Shown: positions 12,641 through 25,984, numbered from the stretch's first letter. The stretch: DNA of 64,000 nt from Epiperipatus broadwayi (GCA_028023455.1 JAQFVV010006427.1:806001-870000); one strand, 5' to 3'. Made by a program: numbers and translations. Notes: a model not told the origin generated them from the letters alone.

Positions 12641-12900
12641 AAACAAAGTGGGTGGAGTGGTTTGTAGCCTGTCCATTAAAGTATGAAGATTGGTTATCTT
12701 AATATAAGCTGACTTTTGATTGTATATATGTGTAGAAATGATAAATCTGGACTAACAGACAAGTGCTGGTTTAGCACAAAATACCTTTATTGATGATTAT
12801 TTGTCTTTTTGATATGTGTGTGATGAAATGTATCAGTGGTATGAGATAGCATGGATGGTTGAGGGTCATGTGAAAGTATGAGTTCAAACCCACTATATAT
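12641..12900 (+). mobile_element. HH-B repeat copy (tRNA-like boxes, dead hammerhead)
   Basis: Aligns through its length with the 35.4-35.7-kb copy: shared 'gcctgtccattaaagt', 'tatcttaatataa', 'tctggac', 'gtgctggtttagcac' and the tRNA-like end. The ribozyme region at about 12743-12800 has CAGACAA where the better copies have CUGAUGA, and AAAA where GAAA is expected. Its stem II (GUGCU/AGCAC) is still perfect. The end of the copy (about 12845-12893) has a Pol III-like A-box region (gatagcatggatgg) and B box (gagttcaaaccc). No open frame. It is an older copy than the one at 35.5 kb. Confidence 0.7.
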
Positions 12901-15890
12901 AAATAATATGAGTAAAATTAGGAAAAAGAGAACAACAGAGGGAATGTGAGGAATAAATGAAAAAATAAATTGTTAAAAAACATTAAAAATATATATAATT
13001 CTCATGTCATATCTTATATTTATCTACAACATTTTTATTATTGTAAAATGTTGATACTGCAATAAATTGTAAAGAAATCTATGGAAACTATTGTTGATGA
13101 TGATCATGTAATGTCACAAGGTCATGTGTTTTATTATTTTTTATTCAATATGCCATCAAACTGATAAGTTAACATATATATATTATTTATTTTTAAGTTG
13201 TCTATTTCAGTTTTAAAATTTGTTATTATTTTACATATCTACATGTGAAAACAGAAATAAATATAATCCATAAGATTTTTTTTTCTTTAAAGAAGCAAAA
13301 TTATTTGTTAATTTTGAAACATATAATATTGTTTATCTCTCAAGGGTAAAAAACAAAAAATAATAATACACAATATTCTAAGTAAAATATGTTTTTAAAA
13401 GCAAAAGAAATGTTATAAACATATCTTTCATAATATTATTATCATTATTATATTGTTTATATTTTTATATAATGTAATTTTTTTTTGGTTTAAAAAAACC
13501 TAAGTGAAATAATTTGGTTATTGAAAAATATTAGGAACTAAAATTTTATTAATCATAATATAATAATTTATATTGGAATTAAAATACCCCATACAGTTTA
13601 GTGATGAATTAGAATTGTGGACTTTGAATCTCAAGGTTCATGGGTCATAGTTGCCATTCTGCCATTTCCAGTATTTGAATATCTTATGCATTTCCAAAGA
13701 AATCAAATCATTTGATTTGTTTTATAGTTTACAATGAGATTTTTGTAAAGAACTATAAAGAGTAATATGTTTGTAGCTATCTTGTAATAATTCTTTTATA
13801 TTTTTGAGATACATAATATGTTTAAATATGTGCTTATTTAATTTTTCAACATTTGTTTGTTCTTCAGATTTTTGTCAAAAATGAGTTAATAGTCTACAGA
13901 TTAAAATTAAATACTCAAACATTATCTAGAAGAATGAAATTTAAAAGATTTTAATAATAGTAGAACTAAATTGAGAATACAGATCAATAAAAATAAAAGA
14001 TAGTTAATATAGAATTGAATTTAGAGTATTCTGAAATCAGTATTAAATCTAGTAAAGAAGGTGGTTTAGCATCTTCATTAAATAAATCAAAATTAATATA
14101 TTCTTTAATTCTTTATTGGTCGATTTTTTTATGGTATACCACAGTACTACTATTTCTTATGTATTTTTTTAAAAATAATTTTATTTTATATTCTAACTGT
14201 TAATATATTGGCATAATTTTATTAAATTTAACATAATAAAGTATAAAACTATTTAAAAGGTCTCTAATAGAGGATACAAGATCCACTGAAATAGTTCAGA
14301 AATAAAGTAATAAATTGCAAAATCATGACAAGTGCTGTATTATATCAAAAGCAGACAGTCATAAAAATTGAATTTGGGAAAAGATTACAATATTAAAAAT
14401 TACTTATAGGAAATATTAATAAATTTTCTGACACATTTCTAATACTAAAATACAGTTGATTTTAGTTCAACATCGCAATGGAAACATATATAATGTGTTT
14501 AAAAATATAGTAGTAAAAGGACCAGAATAAGATATATATTAAAATCTATAGATTCAATGAAGTTTAATAAAATGAGTAAAATTAAAAAAATAGCATTTCA
14601 AAAAATAAATATTAGTTGTAATGAATATTAGTAAATCTAATTTATATCTATCATTAGATTATTTAAGCAAAATTCGATTACCACTGACAGAAAAAAACAA
14701 ATTATTTTCTTAGTTGTTTAAAAATTTTATATTTTATTTAATATAAATTCTTATGTGCTTCAATTCCAAATATATTTTTTTTTAAACTTTTTTCCACAAT
14801 CCGATCTATAGATAAGCGTTCTTTATTCTTACTGTTCTGTATATAAGCTTTCCTTATTTCTATTACTATTGCAACATATTGCATAACATGTCATATTTAC
14901 ATATCTTCAAATTTACTTGTTTTGTTTTTGATTTAAATATAGCATCAATTCTCAAACTACTAAACAGTTGTCAGAATATATAACAATTCTAAAATGTGCA
15001 TAGATTTTATTAATGCTAGTTTTAAGTCAACTTATAAGAATATGTAATTTAATTGCAATATATTTTTTTCATCAAAAGATTTTATGGATAATTTTTTTAT
15101 AAATTGTAGTAAACTCACCTAGTCTAAAATCAATTTATCTAACTCACATTATGTGGATTAATATGATCACATTTACTTTGGATTCTGTAGACAGAAACTA
15201 AAAATTATTGACTTATTATTGTTATAAACAATAACAAAAAGTAATAATTAAATAACCAATAACTAAGGGTATTAATAAGTCATAAACATTTTTGTGGTTC
15301 ATTATTACATAAAAGATGCTTATACTTCAAATGTAACTTTCTTATTTGCAACATATTGTAAAAAATTCATAAGACACAGAAATAATTGTCATTTAAATAG
15401 TTAATGTCTGATTGCATGAAAATAATTTAGTACAAGTAGTATTGTGAAATCATTGTTTATAATAAATAGTAAGACTCTCTGATGGGTTTAGAAAATTTTA
15501 TATTGAATAAAGACTAAATGTCAAGTATATCTAGTAGGGAAGGAGAATTCCATGTTAGATTAATGATTCACTGCAGTCTTTATCTCAGGTATTTCTGGAA
15601 TTGAACTTACAAGCATTGCAATGACTAAAATTATTTGCAAATATTATTAATTTAAGCAAAAAAACTTAAAAACACAATAAAGCATTTGTTTGCATACAAT
15701 AGACAGCATTATTGACTATAAGGATGGAAATCATGAAATTTGAGATTCATGGAATTCTAGATATGCAATTCTAAACTAAAGAACTAGATTAATCCAGAAA
15801 TAGTGTCGTGTATAAAAAGTAAATTAATGTTAACACAATAGTGCAGCAAATAATACCATTAATTAAGTGGGTATATGCTTAAAATTAATA
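12901..15890. other. AT-rich spacer, no gene supported
   Basis: A 62-codon open frame at 14015-14203 has a non-ATG start, a serine/lysine-rich beginning and a hydrophobic end. It has no supporting context, so I do not call it. Nothing else is recognisable. Confidence 0.45.
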
Positions 15891-15899
15891 TAAATGTAC

Positions 15900-18150
15900 T
15901 TGAGGTATAGTAACAAATCGTATAGAAAATCTTCCATAAATTGAAAAAACATGAGTAACAGACATAGGATAAGTCAGACACCTGAAAAAAATTGATACCA
16001 ATTGTTTGAAAATCTTGACAGTATATCTAAATGGGATATATGTCATTATGGACTCAGTGAAATAAAGGGTGAATCATAGACAATTCATTTATGTAAAAGT
16101 TTAAAAAAACAATTATAATGAAAAAGCATAAAGTTAATCTGTACAATCAGAAGGTAAATGGAAAAGTATTTATCTGCGCATATGATCTTTAGAGAGTGGC
16201 CTTGGCATTCAGCTTAAAGATATTTTTGGAAGAGGTAATTGAAAATCATTTTACAGGACTATAAAATGAAAATAATGCTTTTAATAAACACCATACCACA
16301 AGACTCAGCTGCCTTCCAGGCATTCTTGGAAGAAGAGATAATTTAAACAGATGGAATCTTTGCTTAAATTAAAATCTAAAATTAATATAACTAAAACTAA
16401 AAAAAAAATCAAATAACAAATATTAGTTCAGTTGTAATCTTAAACAATCAGCACACAAAGGTATGTTCCAAATAAGCAAATGACATTCTAGCCTTATAAG
16501 AGTTACTACTCCCAACCAGTGCACACATATAAATACAATTATTCATTTTTTGTCAATGAAAGCTGTATTTCACAGAAAAAACACTGATGAAAAAAAGATT
16601 GTGTGGTAGAAACAAAGCCAACTATTACTTGACATAAAAATAGAGAGCACTTGGAATTAGCATCATTTAAGATGTTGATCAGCATTAATAAAACTTCTAC
16701 ATTAGTAATGATAATAATGGTTTTCACTAGTACTACCATCTCTATTACATCTAAAAACTGTTAGCCTAAAATTAAGATAAAAATAAAAAGATGGTAATTT
16801 ACTTTACTTCTAAATTAATATATGATAATCAGAGCAATTAATTAAGTTCTTGGAAGAAACAGAAGTGACAATACAATAAGTTTTGTAAACTCTAAATGCA
16901 TCCTGTAAAGAGTTCAGCAACTTAATGATTTGTAATTCTTCATCAGAATAAATCAAATCTTAACTGGCATGGTAAATCTTTAAAAAGAGTATGCCAAATT
17001 ATTTGTACCAAGATTTGGTAGTTATTAAAGCATATCTGCTTATATATTAGTAAAAAACTTTAAGCTGATCAGTTATTACTGCAGGACATTTCCCTTTGCA
17101 TTAGAAATAATGAATAAGTTACAGGGTTAAAGGAGTTTAGAACCTAAATCATACTTAAAATGAGATATACCTATTATAATAATTATTAAAAATAATGGAC
17201 AAATATATATTTGTGTTGCCTATAATCCACATGAAATAAGGTTCTGCCACACTAACAATTACCTCACCTTCAATTAAACAAATAGTTTTTATCTTTAAGA
17301 GGTAGTAGAATATTTGAACATTCTCCTCAGACATGTGGACTATCTGTCTATCAACTGAAAATGAAACCTCAAAAATATTGAACTATTATCACACAGACAG
17401 AACTTCATAATAAAGTCAATAGCTCCTGTTATAATCCAGTGAGTAATAGGTAAATTTGTCATTGGAATACTAAATAATATTCTCTATTTTAATGACTTTC
17501 TTTAAGTGGCCAAAACCTAAAAGTGAATATTGAAGATTATCAGAAAACGTTTTAAATAAATTTAAGGATCTTAGCATTAAAATAAATGCTAACAAGTGCA
17601 TAGTAAGGCTAAAAAGTATAATTTCTTTATTATAAAGTGAGAGTATAAGAAATATTTCTCACAAAAAAATGCCATTCTGAGAATTAAAATCTTCATAAAC
17701 AAAAAAGAGTTTTGGATTTTTCTGGACTCATTAACTATTATAAAAGTTTCATTCACTGCAAAACTGAAAGCTACTGAATTGTTATTTTAGAAAATTGATA
17801 AAAGCTGTGGAAATATGTTGATGAAAGAAATCTAGTTGTTACAAATTACATTAACTAAAAACAATGCCATGGGTTAGTCTATTGTGATCTGAAGGAGATT
17901 GGCATAACTATACATCATATTTTTTGTTTTTCACATTGGTCTAGCTGAAAGAAAATTATTCTCTAAGATCACAGAATGATAAATATGCAGATATTACTCA
18001 AGACTAACAAAGAGGCAAAGTAGGACTGAATATGTATTAGTTAATAATAAAGAAGCAGCAATAACCAACTCTGGAATCAGTGAAGAAGATCCTAAATCAC
18101 TTACCAAAAAAAAAAAAACATTGTGTTCTACCAAAACATTGATTGGATTT
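15900..18150 (+). pseudogene. Very decayed non-LTR retrotransposon (endonuclease plus RT)
   Basis: Two short blocks are convincing in translation. 'WDICHYGLSEIK' (from 16032) matches the 'WDI.GLsE.k' motif of the apurinic-type endonuclease that begins LINE ORF2 proteins. 'SENVLNKFKDLSIKINAN' (from 17540) followed by 'KCIV' matches the 'l..f...glkiN..Ks.vm' block that follows the RT catalytic centre. Their order and 1.5-kb spacing fit one plus-strand ORF2. The frame is interrupted throughout. Without alignment I cannot name the clade or set exact ends. Confidence 0.5.
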
Positions 18151-18180
18151 CAAATTACACAAATAGTTTTAATACTATGT

Positions 18181-19370
18181 GCTTAGATGTGATAGTAGGG
18201 ACTTCTACAAATCTTAACACAAGATTAATAATATTAAGAGACAAGATTGGTCTCTTATCTTCAACCTACTTTTTAATTATATAGGTGAATCTAAAGTAGA
18301 GTGTGAAGCTATTAACTACTTCACTGATTAAGCCACAATTTCTATACAAGCTAACATATGTGAAATCTTTCAATTTACAGTGAGTCAGTGTGAAGCTCTT
18401 ATAATTATAAATCTTTTAAGATAATTTGAAGTTGTAATCAATAATTTGTTAAGTGCATACTCATTATGTAAGTAATATACATTAAGGCTATAACCTTAAG
18501 ACTATGCAACTAGATGTGACAGTAGGGACCTTTATAAATCTTAACATAAGATTAATGATTTTAAAAGACAAGAGCAGCCCTTTACCCTCAACCTACTTTT
18601 TAATTGTATAGGCAAATCTAAAGCATGTTGATTTGAGAGTGTAAATCTATTAACTACTTCACTGATTAAGTCCACAATTTCTATACAAGCTAACATACAC
18701 AAAATCTTTCAATTTACAGTGAGTCAGTGTGGAGCTCTTATAATTAGAAATCTGTTAAATCAATTTAAAGTTGTAATTAATAATTTGTTAAGCACATATT
18801 CATTATGTAAGTAATATATATTAAATGCTTTAGATTCACCTAATAAAAAGTAGATTGAAGATAAGAGGCAACTCTTGTTTGTTAAAGTTGTTAATCTTGT
18901 GTTAAGATTTGTAGAGGTCCCTCCTGTCACATCTAGGTGCATAATCTTAAGGTTATAGCTTTAATATATATTATTTATGTAATGAGTATACACTTAACAT
19001 ATTATTATTAACAACTTTAAATTGTCTTAAAAATTTCTAATTCTAAGAGCTTTACACTGATTCACTGTAAATCAAAAGATTTCATGCACATTAGCTTGTA
19101 TATAAATTGTGGACTTAATCAGTGAAGTAGTTAATAGCTTCATGCTTTTAAATCAAAATGCTTTAAATTTGTCTATATAATTAAAAATTAAGTTGAAGAT
19201 AAGAGGCCGCTCTTGTCTTTTAAAGTCATTAATCTTGTGTTAAGATTTGTAGAAATCCCTACTGTCACATCTAGATGCATAGTCTTAAGGTTATCACCTT
19301 AAGATATATTACTTATGTAATGAGTATGACCTTACCAAATTATTAATTACAAATAGTTTGAATAATATTA
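18181..19370. repeat. Array of a ~327-bp unit: direct then inverted copies
   Basis: One plus-orientation copy starts near 18184 and a second near 18511 (period about 327). Each begins with 'tagatgtga.agtaggga' and contains 'ttaactacttcactgatta', 'tacaagctaacata' and 'tttacagtgagtcagtgtg'. From about 18826 to 19370 the same unit continues in the opposite orientation as a partial, a nearly complete and a second partial copy. The array therefore folds back on itself. There is no open frame, and a hammerhead core was looked for and not found. It could be a satellite-like element or an old inverted insertion. Confidence 0.8.
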
Positions 19371-19599
19371 TTATGCTTAGTGGAGGTGGTGGGTAATGTA
19401 ATGAACTCATCAAAACTTATCTATTTTAATTTACATGGCTTAAACAATCACATCTAATTTGGATAATATATCATTCAAATGCTTGATGTATATTTTTCTT
19501 ATTTTATCTGTCTACTATATATGGATTTTTTTTTATATAACTAGTTTTCTAAAACAGTAAAGGCACACATAATATGTATTATAATTTCCAATCATGACA

Positions 19600-22250
19600 A
19601 AAGGAAAGTATCTCCAAATTTATTTCAGTTTCTCTAATTTAAAGTTTTTCTTCTAGGCATCATCTCTACAAGCTTTTTATCAGTTTCAATCTACATATTG
19701 GTATGTCTTCTAAGTCTCACAATAACTTAAAATCCAGTTTAAAAACATTAATAGTCTGGCTATTATCATTTCTTCTAGCAATATGATAGTCTCAGATTCT
19801 TAATTTTAATGATGTCAGGTGTTTATTCATTTTCCATATTTTTCATTTTTGATTTTTTTTTTTCTAATCATAACATATTTCTAAACCCATTTATAATCTT
19901 TTCCATATCTGTACTGATTTTGTAATATGAATCCAAATCTCATATTCATAAGTAAGCAGTGGTAATTTATCAAACATTCTGTTAAGTTTAATTCTATCAT
20001 TAATTTATTCAATTGCATTTTGATCTATACTATTAATAATAATAATAATTGTTATTAACTTTTTCTAATTACAATTTTAGTTTATTTAAAAACTATTGAA
20101 CAGAACTTTTGAGCTTTTATCATTAATTTTTAATTTTTCTTTTAGTTCTAACTTATATCTCTTGTAACATTTTTTAAAACTATGAATCATTATTTGTCAA
20201 AACAACCTTATCATATGAAAAATTTAGACGATTTAAGTAATCTGCAATTATTTTTATCTTTCAGACTGTAGAAAATTTTGGATATATGGAAACACCCAAT
20301 CAACTACTTTTATATATTTTACCTTAATGTCATAATATTTAACAATATCCTACATATTTATTTTGTTATTTCATAACTTTAATTATTTGTGAAATGCTTG
20401 TAGATTCAAATTGTTTTTTATCTAATATAAAATAGCAACTCATATTCATTTTTATTACTTATTTTAGTAGCTGCTGTGATCTACTATGGTACAAAAACTT
20501 TTAAATGTAACTTGTTCTTCTAATTGATTTATGTTTATGAACTCTAAAGATAGTTTTTTAATGACTTTAATAAAATAAAAATAATAATTATAATAAATCT
20601 TTTATCACCCAGGAGTTTATGAAAAAATTTATAAAAAAAATTTGAGAATTGGAATTAATGGTTGAAGTAATATCCATGGACCCTCAGTACATTAAACCAT
20701 GTTGGCCTATGATTTTAATTCAAATATTATTTTAAATGAGAGAAGATTGCTAAAAACTTTTAATATCTCCTTTTCGCCTTTTTTCACTACCAATATTACT
20801 TCCACATTCTGATAAATCTTAATCATTTATGTATTAAGTATATAACTTTGCCAATAATTCATTGACATTTTTTGACTTCAATTTTAAAAATATTTATAAT
20901 GATTCCATAATTTTTGGAGCCTTTTTATATAAATTTAATTCATTGTCTTACAATTACATTTAACTTTTTTTCCATGTAATAATTATACAGGATATATTGT
21001 TGTTGTTGTTTTTTGTATTTTTATTATTTACTTCTGTATAAAATTCTATTACACACTTCATGATATTTTTGTTTTATTAATCATACCATTTATTATTTTT
21101 AATACTGATATAGTTAACCTTTCAATACAAAATTATTTTTTCAATATAAATAATGCATACAACATGTACACTAAAAAAGCTTGTTCAATACTTTAAAATA
21201 AAAATTTTAAATACATCAACATAGTATGCTGCACATATGTATATTGCTTTGATTTTTATTTTAGCTTTTTTGCCATTTTGCAGTAATATATTTTTATATA
21301 TTATCATTGAATTATATTATATATTATATAATTGAAATCTTAAATTGGAATCCAAGAGATTGGTAAAAAAACCCAAATAGAGACCACATATAAAATAATA
21401 ACATGTGCAGGGGTGATATGGAAAAGGGAGTCTAGAAGTCAGAGAAGATGCATTGAACTTGGAGAGACATTCATCCTGACATGGGTTGATAATTTTTTAT
21501 CAGTGATGATGAAGATGATATTATCATTAATTTTTTTGTACCATATTACAGAATTTTAGACATTCAGTTTTTGTTTTTTGAATAGGTCTTTTTAATAATA
21601 TGTTTTTTTCATAAATATACATTGTATCAATTGAAAATTTACTGATAAATTGCTGCTTATTTGTTCTAGATTTCCAACTATCAGTTTTTATTAGAGTATC
21701 ATATACTTTCTCATTGTTCTATTACAAGACTGAGATATATTCAGCTTTTAATATTTTATAATTATTTTAATGTTCTAGTTTAAATTTATAGCAGCATTAT
21801 TTCTGAAGGTTATGAATACCCATTGCTAATATTAGCTTTTACTTTTCTTGCTTTATATTAATATGTATCTTAAATATAATTAATTGATAATCATTTGTTG
21901 AATTTATTAACCACTTTACAGTGTTGAAATTTATATGTTTGTTAGTCAAAGTATGATATAACTCTAATGTGCATTTACTTGGATACTTTTATATCTTCTT
22001 TTCTATTTTGGATTTTTTTTTTAAAAAATCATAATATATACATTTTTTTCATACTGCAAAGCCTTGTCCTTACATTTTTATTATTATAACCAAATTTAGT
22101 TATAATACTATCATTTTTTCAAATGCTTTTAAATTTTAGCATTAAAATATTCCACAATAATTTTTTTAATATTGCCTGGTCTAATCAAATAGACATTAAA
22201 TATCTATATAAAAAATTCAAGTGTTTATTGGAAAATAAATCTGAACTATC
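19600..22250 (-). pseudogene. Ancient RTE-type retrotransposon copy (RTE-C)
   Basis: On the minus strand this stretch follows the better RTE copies at 51-57 kb segment by segment, from the 3' end at about 19600 to the endonuclease at about 22250. Examples of matching words: 'atttcttctagcaatatg' near 19775 (RTE 'tctcttctagcaatatg'), 'catattcataagtaag' near 19940, 'gcaactcatattcattt' near 20430, 'acacttcatgatatt' near 21055 (RTE 'acatttcatgatgtc'), 'caattgaaaatttactgata' and 'aattgctgctt' near 21630-21655, and 'catttgttgaatttattaa' near 21893. Many small indels and stops have destroyed every frame. It is clearly older than RTE-A and RTE-B and is interrupted by a plus-strand RTE fragment at 21348-21530. 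Confidence 0.75.
21348..21530 (+). mobile_element. 5'-truncated RTE 3' end nested in RTE-C (RTE-D)
   Basis: Plus-strand reading matches the last ~150 bases of the RTE ORF: 'ggaatccaagagattg', then 'agagaccacat', then 'tgtgcaggggtgat', then 'gaacttggagagacattcat'. It ends in a GATGATGAAGATGAT-type tail. Short 3' fragments with a simple-repeat tail are typical of RTE-clade insertions. Its orientation is opposite to the older RTE-C copy that contains it, so it is a later nested insertion. Confidence 0.8.
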
Positions 22251-22259
22251 AACATTTTG

Positions 22260-23470
22260 TGATTGTAATTAAGCTGAATAACTAATCTTATTATTTATAA
22301 TAAATCCCATTTCACTTCACTTTTCAACATTTCCCTTGTATAGTGTATAGGTCATCAATAAAATAGCAATCAACATAAATTCTGTAAAGTAAAATGAATG
22401 GAAATAATATATGACTTAATACCTTAACAACATCCAAATAATTCAACAGCAACCATCTGGATGTCTACATATATATAATTACACATAAATCACAAATAGC
22501 ATTATGTCCAAGTTAGTTTGAAATCGCACCAATCCAAAACCTGTGAAAAAAAATATATACACACCTCTATATTATAACCTTTGGTCATCACATTCAGATC
22601 TATCTTTTTATTAAAGTATGATTCTAAAATGAAATCAGTCACACAAACTGATAATTCACAGAATAAATAATTAGAAATCAAAAAATATAAAACTAGAATT
22701 TTTTTATTTAATAAAGTTAACAAATAAAAAAATAAAAAATGTACCAAATGATAATTGACAAATTTAAAATAAATGCATGTTGCTCATTCCTATCCATTAT
22801 TTTCTAGTGATTCTTCTTAATTAATTAACATTTAATCTAATTGAGTTATTTTTTACAATGAACAAACTCTATAAACTTATTTCACAAAATATAAAAAAAA
22901 CAACTTTAATTTGAACCTTCCTACAATTGTAAACAAAACTAGTAAAATTATTTAATATTTTCAATTACTTATTTTTTTTATAAAATATTATTTATAAATA
23001 TAGCTGTGTAAACCCTGCCAATATTTTATCTTACCATATTTATTTCTCATTTTTTATAATTATCTAGCCAAGCATCTCTTCTTGTAAACCTTGCAAATAA
23101 TAGTTTAGTCAATCTCTTGGCTCTATATTTTTTATTGCTACAGATTTCTCAATTGTTACTTTCATTCATTTAGCTTTTAATTCTTTTGTTTTTGTAGCTT
23201 TAGGTTGCCAGATTAACAATTATTTTATTGAATTTTTTTAGCTTCAGCTTTCTAATTTACTCATTGATTTTATTGATAGTTAATCATGATTTTGGATGAA
23301 TCATTATATAAAACTTGTTGAAAGTTTCTTACAGGGATATTTTCCTTCTTTTACATTCCATTGTGTACATTGTTGGATTAATTATAATCAGAATTTAGTA
23401 ATAGTTTAGCACATGGTTTATATAAGTTTCATATTATTTTAGTGTTTTCCAAAAAAAAAATCTATTTAAT
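22260..23470. other. AT-rich spacer, no gene supported
   Basis: The 81-codon minus-strand open frame at 22502-22747 encodes a hydrophobic low-complexity peptide with no recognised feature. The stretch at about 23040-23400 has a slightly protein-like composition in minus-strand frames, but I cannot identify it. Confidence 0.4.
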
Positions 23471-23641
23471 TTTTATTAAAAATGAGACTATTAAGCATCA
23501 CATGATCACCATCTCTTATACTAGCACATAATTGTTTATAAACAAGGCAAAACTCTCCATACTGTATTGTCACCCTGTGCCAACCAGAGTAATCAATGGA
23601 TACCAGAAAGCTTGTGCACAAAATCCCTATCTATGCCTACT

Positions 23642-23700
23642 CATCCATTATCCCCAGACTAGTTTCTGGCTTGTGGCCTGCATCAGTGAGGAGCTTTGAA
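23642..23700 (-). ncRNA. Hammerhead domain on minus strand, mutated core
   Basis: Read on the minus strand: CUGAUGC where CUGAUGA is required (A9 changed to C), then GGC-CACAA-GCC, GAAAC, two bases, GUC, and stem I strands UCCUCA and UGGGGA. The helix and cleavage triplet are intact, but the changed catalytic residue should inactivate it. It lies in the left arm of the foldback. Confidence 0.65.
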
Positions 23701-24191
23701 TCTGAGAGCACTGCACCTAGATCTTAGGATCTAATGCAACCCTCCAGCAAACACCTTTTATCTTTACTTAATTATAAAACTATGAGAATGAAATTGTAAA
23801 CACAAAAATATTTTCAATCTAAGCTCAATAGCTTATATGGTTATATGGGTCTGAACTCAGTTCTGCACCCATACATTTTGGTGTCTTTGGCTCTTTAACA
23901 ATCATAGCCACCACTATCCTATTAGACAGGATTGGTGTTAAACCATTAAGCATCACATGATCACCATCTCTTATACTAGCACATAATTGTTTATAAACAA
24001 GGCAAAACTCTCCATACAGTAGTGCCACCCTGTGCCAACCAGACCCATATGATTATAAAAGCTATTGAGCTTAGATTGAAAATATTTTTGTGATTTCAAT
24101 GTCATTCTCACAGTTTTATAGTTAAATAGAGATAAAAGGTGGTTGCTGGAAGGTTCCATTAGATCCTAAGATCTAGGTGCAGTGCTCTCAG

Positions 24192-24250
24192 ATCCAAAGC
24201 TCCTCATTGATGAAGGCCACAAGCCAGAAACTAGTCTGGGGATATTGGAT
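24192..24250 (+). ncRNA. Hammerhead domain on plus strand, C3 mutated
   Basis: Right-arm copy. The core is UUGAUGA (24207-24213), where the essential first C is U. GAAAC is at 24227-24231 and GUC at 24234-24236. Stem I pairs UCCUCA (24201-24206) with UGGGGA (from 24237), and AUCCAA (24192-24197) with UUGGAU (24245-24250). Structure is kept; catalysis is expected to be lost. Confidence 0.65.
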
Positions 24251-24374
24251 GAGTAAGCATTAGATAGAGATTTTATGCACAAGCCTTCTGGCATCCATTG
24301 ATTACTCTGGTAGGCACAGGGTAGCACTACTGTATGGAGAGTCTTGCCTTGTTTATAAAAAATGAGACTAGTTA

Positions 24375-25980
24375 AACATCAGAATATTGAGCTGATTGAT
24401 GAATATCATCACTGAATTTTTTTGCCCACATACTCTTTTTAAAAAAATAAGCAATGCTGATATTAACTTCCAACCAATCACATGACTATGTCAAACATTA
24501 TTGCATTAAGCTTTGATGATTTAATTTTTTTTACAGAAAAGATAAAGATCTTAATCACTTTTTGTTTTTCTTCAAAAAATATTCTATTTATATACAAACT
24601 GATAAACCATTTTCAGTAGAATATCTCTAATAAGGAAAATCTTGTTGCCTTCTTATTTTTTTCCAAGATATATATATAAGAAAATGAAACTATACAAGAA
24701 AAAAATATCATATTTTTTGCTTTTTTACAGCTCTATCCAATAGAAATAATTATTATCATCATCATCATCATCATTATTTTATTGTTATTGAAATGTCTCA
24801 AATTTTGTCCATAATCATTTTAACAAATATATCCTGCAACTAATATGAGAACAAATATTTTTTAATATATATATATTTCCAAAATGAAGAACATTTTTCT
24901 TTGCCATATTTATGATGGTTTGCAGTCAAAATAAATTTGACTAGTTATTAAACATTTAAAATTTAGTAAGTCTGCAGCAGAAGCAAAAATATAATTTTTA
25001 AAACTTTGTTAGATATATGTAATTGCATAGCAAAATTTATTTTAAATAATTAAAAATTTCTATTTGATTAGTAACTGTATGTTGAACTATTTTCATTATT
25101 TAATATTAAATATTCAATGCCTAATCATTAGCAGCACTAACATGGAAATTGAACTTAAGATAATTCACCAATTGAGCTATTGGCCACTTGAAATGTTGTG
25201 TATTGTATAATAATATGTGTGTTATTACTGACAGTTGAATGTATTTGAAAAATTTAAATAAAGTGTGAATTTTCCTCAAGGAATTTAATATTTAATATTA
25301 GATTTCGAAAATAGTCCCAATATCTAATTACTACTAAAATGCCCTTATCCCAAATCTTCAGACAAATTTTATTTTTCTATTATAAAAAGATATTGATAAA
25401 AATGTTGAAAATTATATTGTCTTTCTATATTAGCTAAAATATTCCATTATCTCTTATTAGTTATATGCTATTTTTATCAATACCAATAAAATTTTATTTT
25501 CAGAGACAGGAATGCATGTGTTTACAATTGGTCTACTATTTTTGAATTTTAACACATGGATTGCCTATAGTGTATGTATTATTGAGACATAAAAATCACT
25601 ATAAAGAAACACAGATGCAACAAGATCCAAAATAGCAATTAATATATCGTATTATTGTTTGAAGTCAAATGCAAGAGACTTTAATATTACATTATCAATT
25701 ATGAGCATAGATTGTTAGATTATTATAATTTTGTATTTTCCAAAGTTGAAATGATAATTGAATAATAAAATAGTAATTATTTCCTATATATTCAAGAAGA
25801 TTGGTTTTCATTCTTTAGAAGTATATTTTATACATGCAAAATTTCAACAACTATTAAATCAAAATGACTAACTGGAATTTCAGTATTATGTTATTGAAGC
25901 ATGCTATTCTCTTAAAGAGTTTATAATAAATATAAATAAATCCATATATTCAGTTCACTAAAATGAACTGTTAATATTCA
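24375..25980. other. AT-rich spacer with an (ATC)n microsatellite
   Basis: An ATC/CAT run at about 24754-24775 resembles the simple tail of minus-strand RTE copies, but the adjacent sequence does not match the RTE 3' end. Nothing else is recognisable. Confidence 0.4.
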
Positions 25981-25984
25981 TTAT

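Larger units (their letters stand above)
23478..24370. mobile_element. Foldback HH-A element with 13-bp TSD
   Basis: The 13-mer aaaaatgagacta at 23478-23490 and 24358-24370 brackets an 867-bp insertion. Inside, a left arm (about 23537-23853) is the near-perfect inverse complement of a right arm (about 24040-24357). Both arms carry the HH-A repeat including its hammerhead domain. A 97-bp segment beginning ttaagcatcacatgatcacc occurs twice in direct orientation (23491-23587 and 23946-24042), so the second terminus copy lies in the spacer just before the right arm. About 90 bases (23854-23945) are unique. One TSD around the whole shows it was inserted as a single unit. The foldback probably arose by template switching or second-strand priming during reverse transcription. 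No open frame; non-autonomous. Confidence 0.85.

Noticed and set aside
18650-18700. CACTGATTAAGTCCAC in the 327-bp array as a hammerhead core
   Set aside because: CUGAUUA lacks the required GA, and no GAAA box or cleavage triplet follows at the right distance in either orientation.
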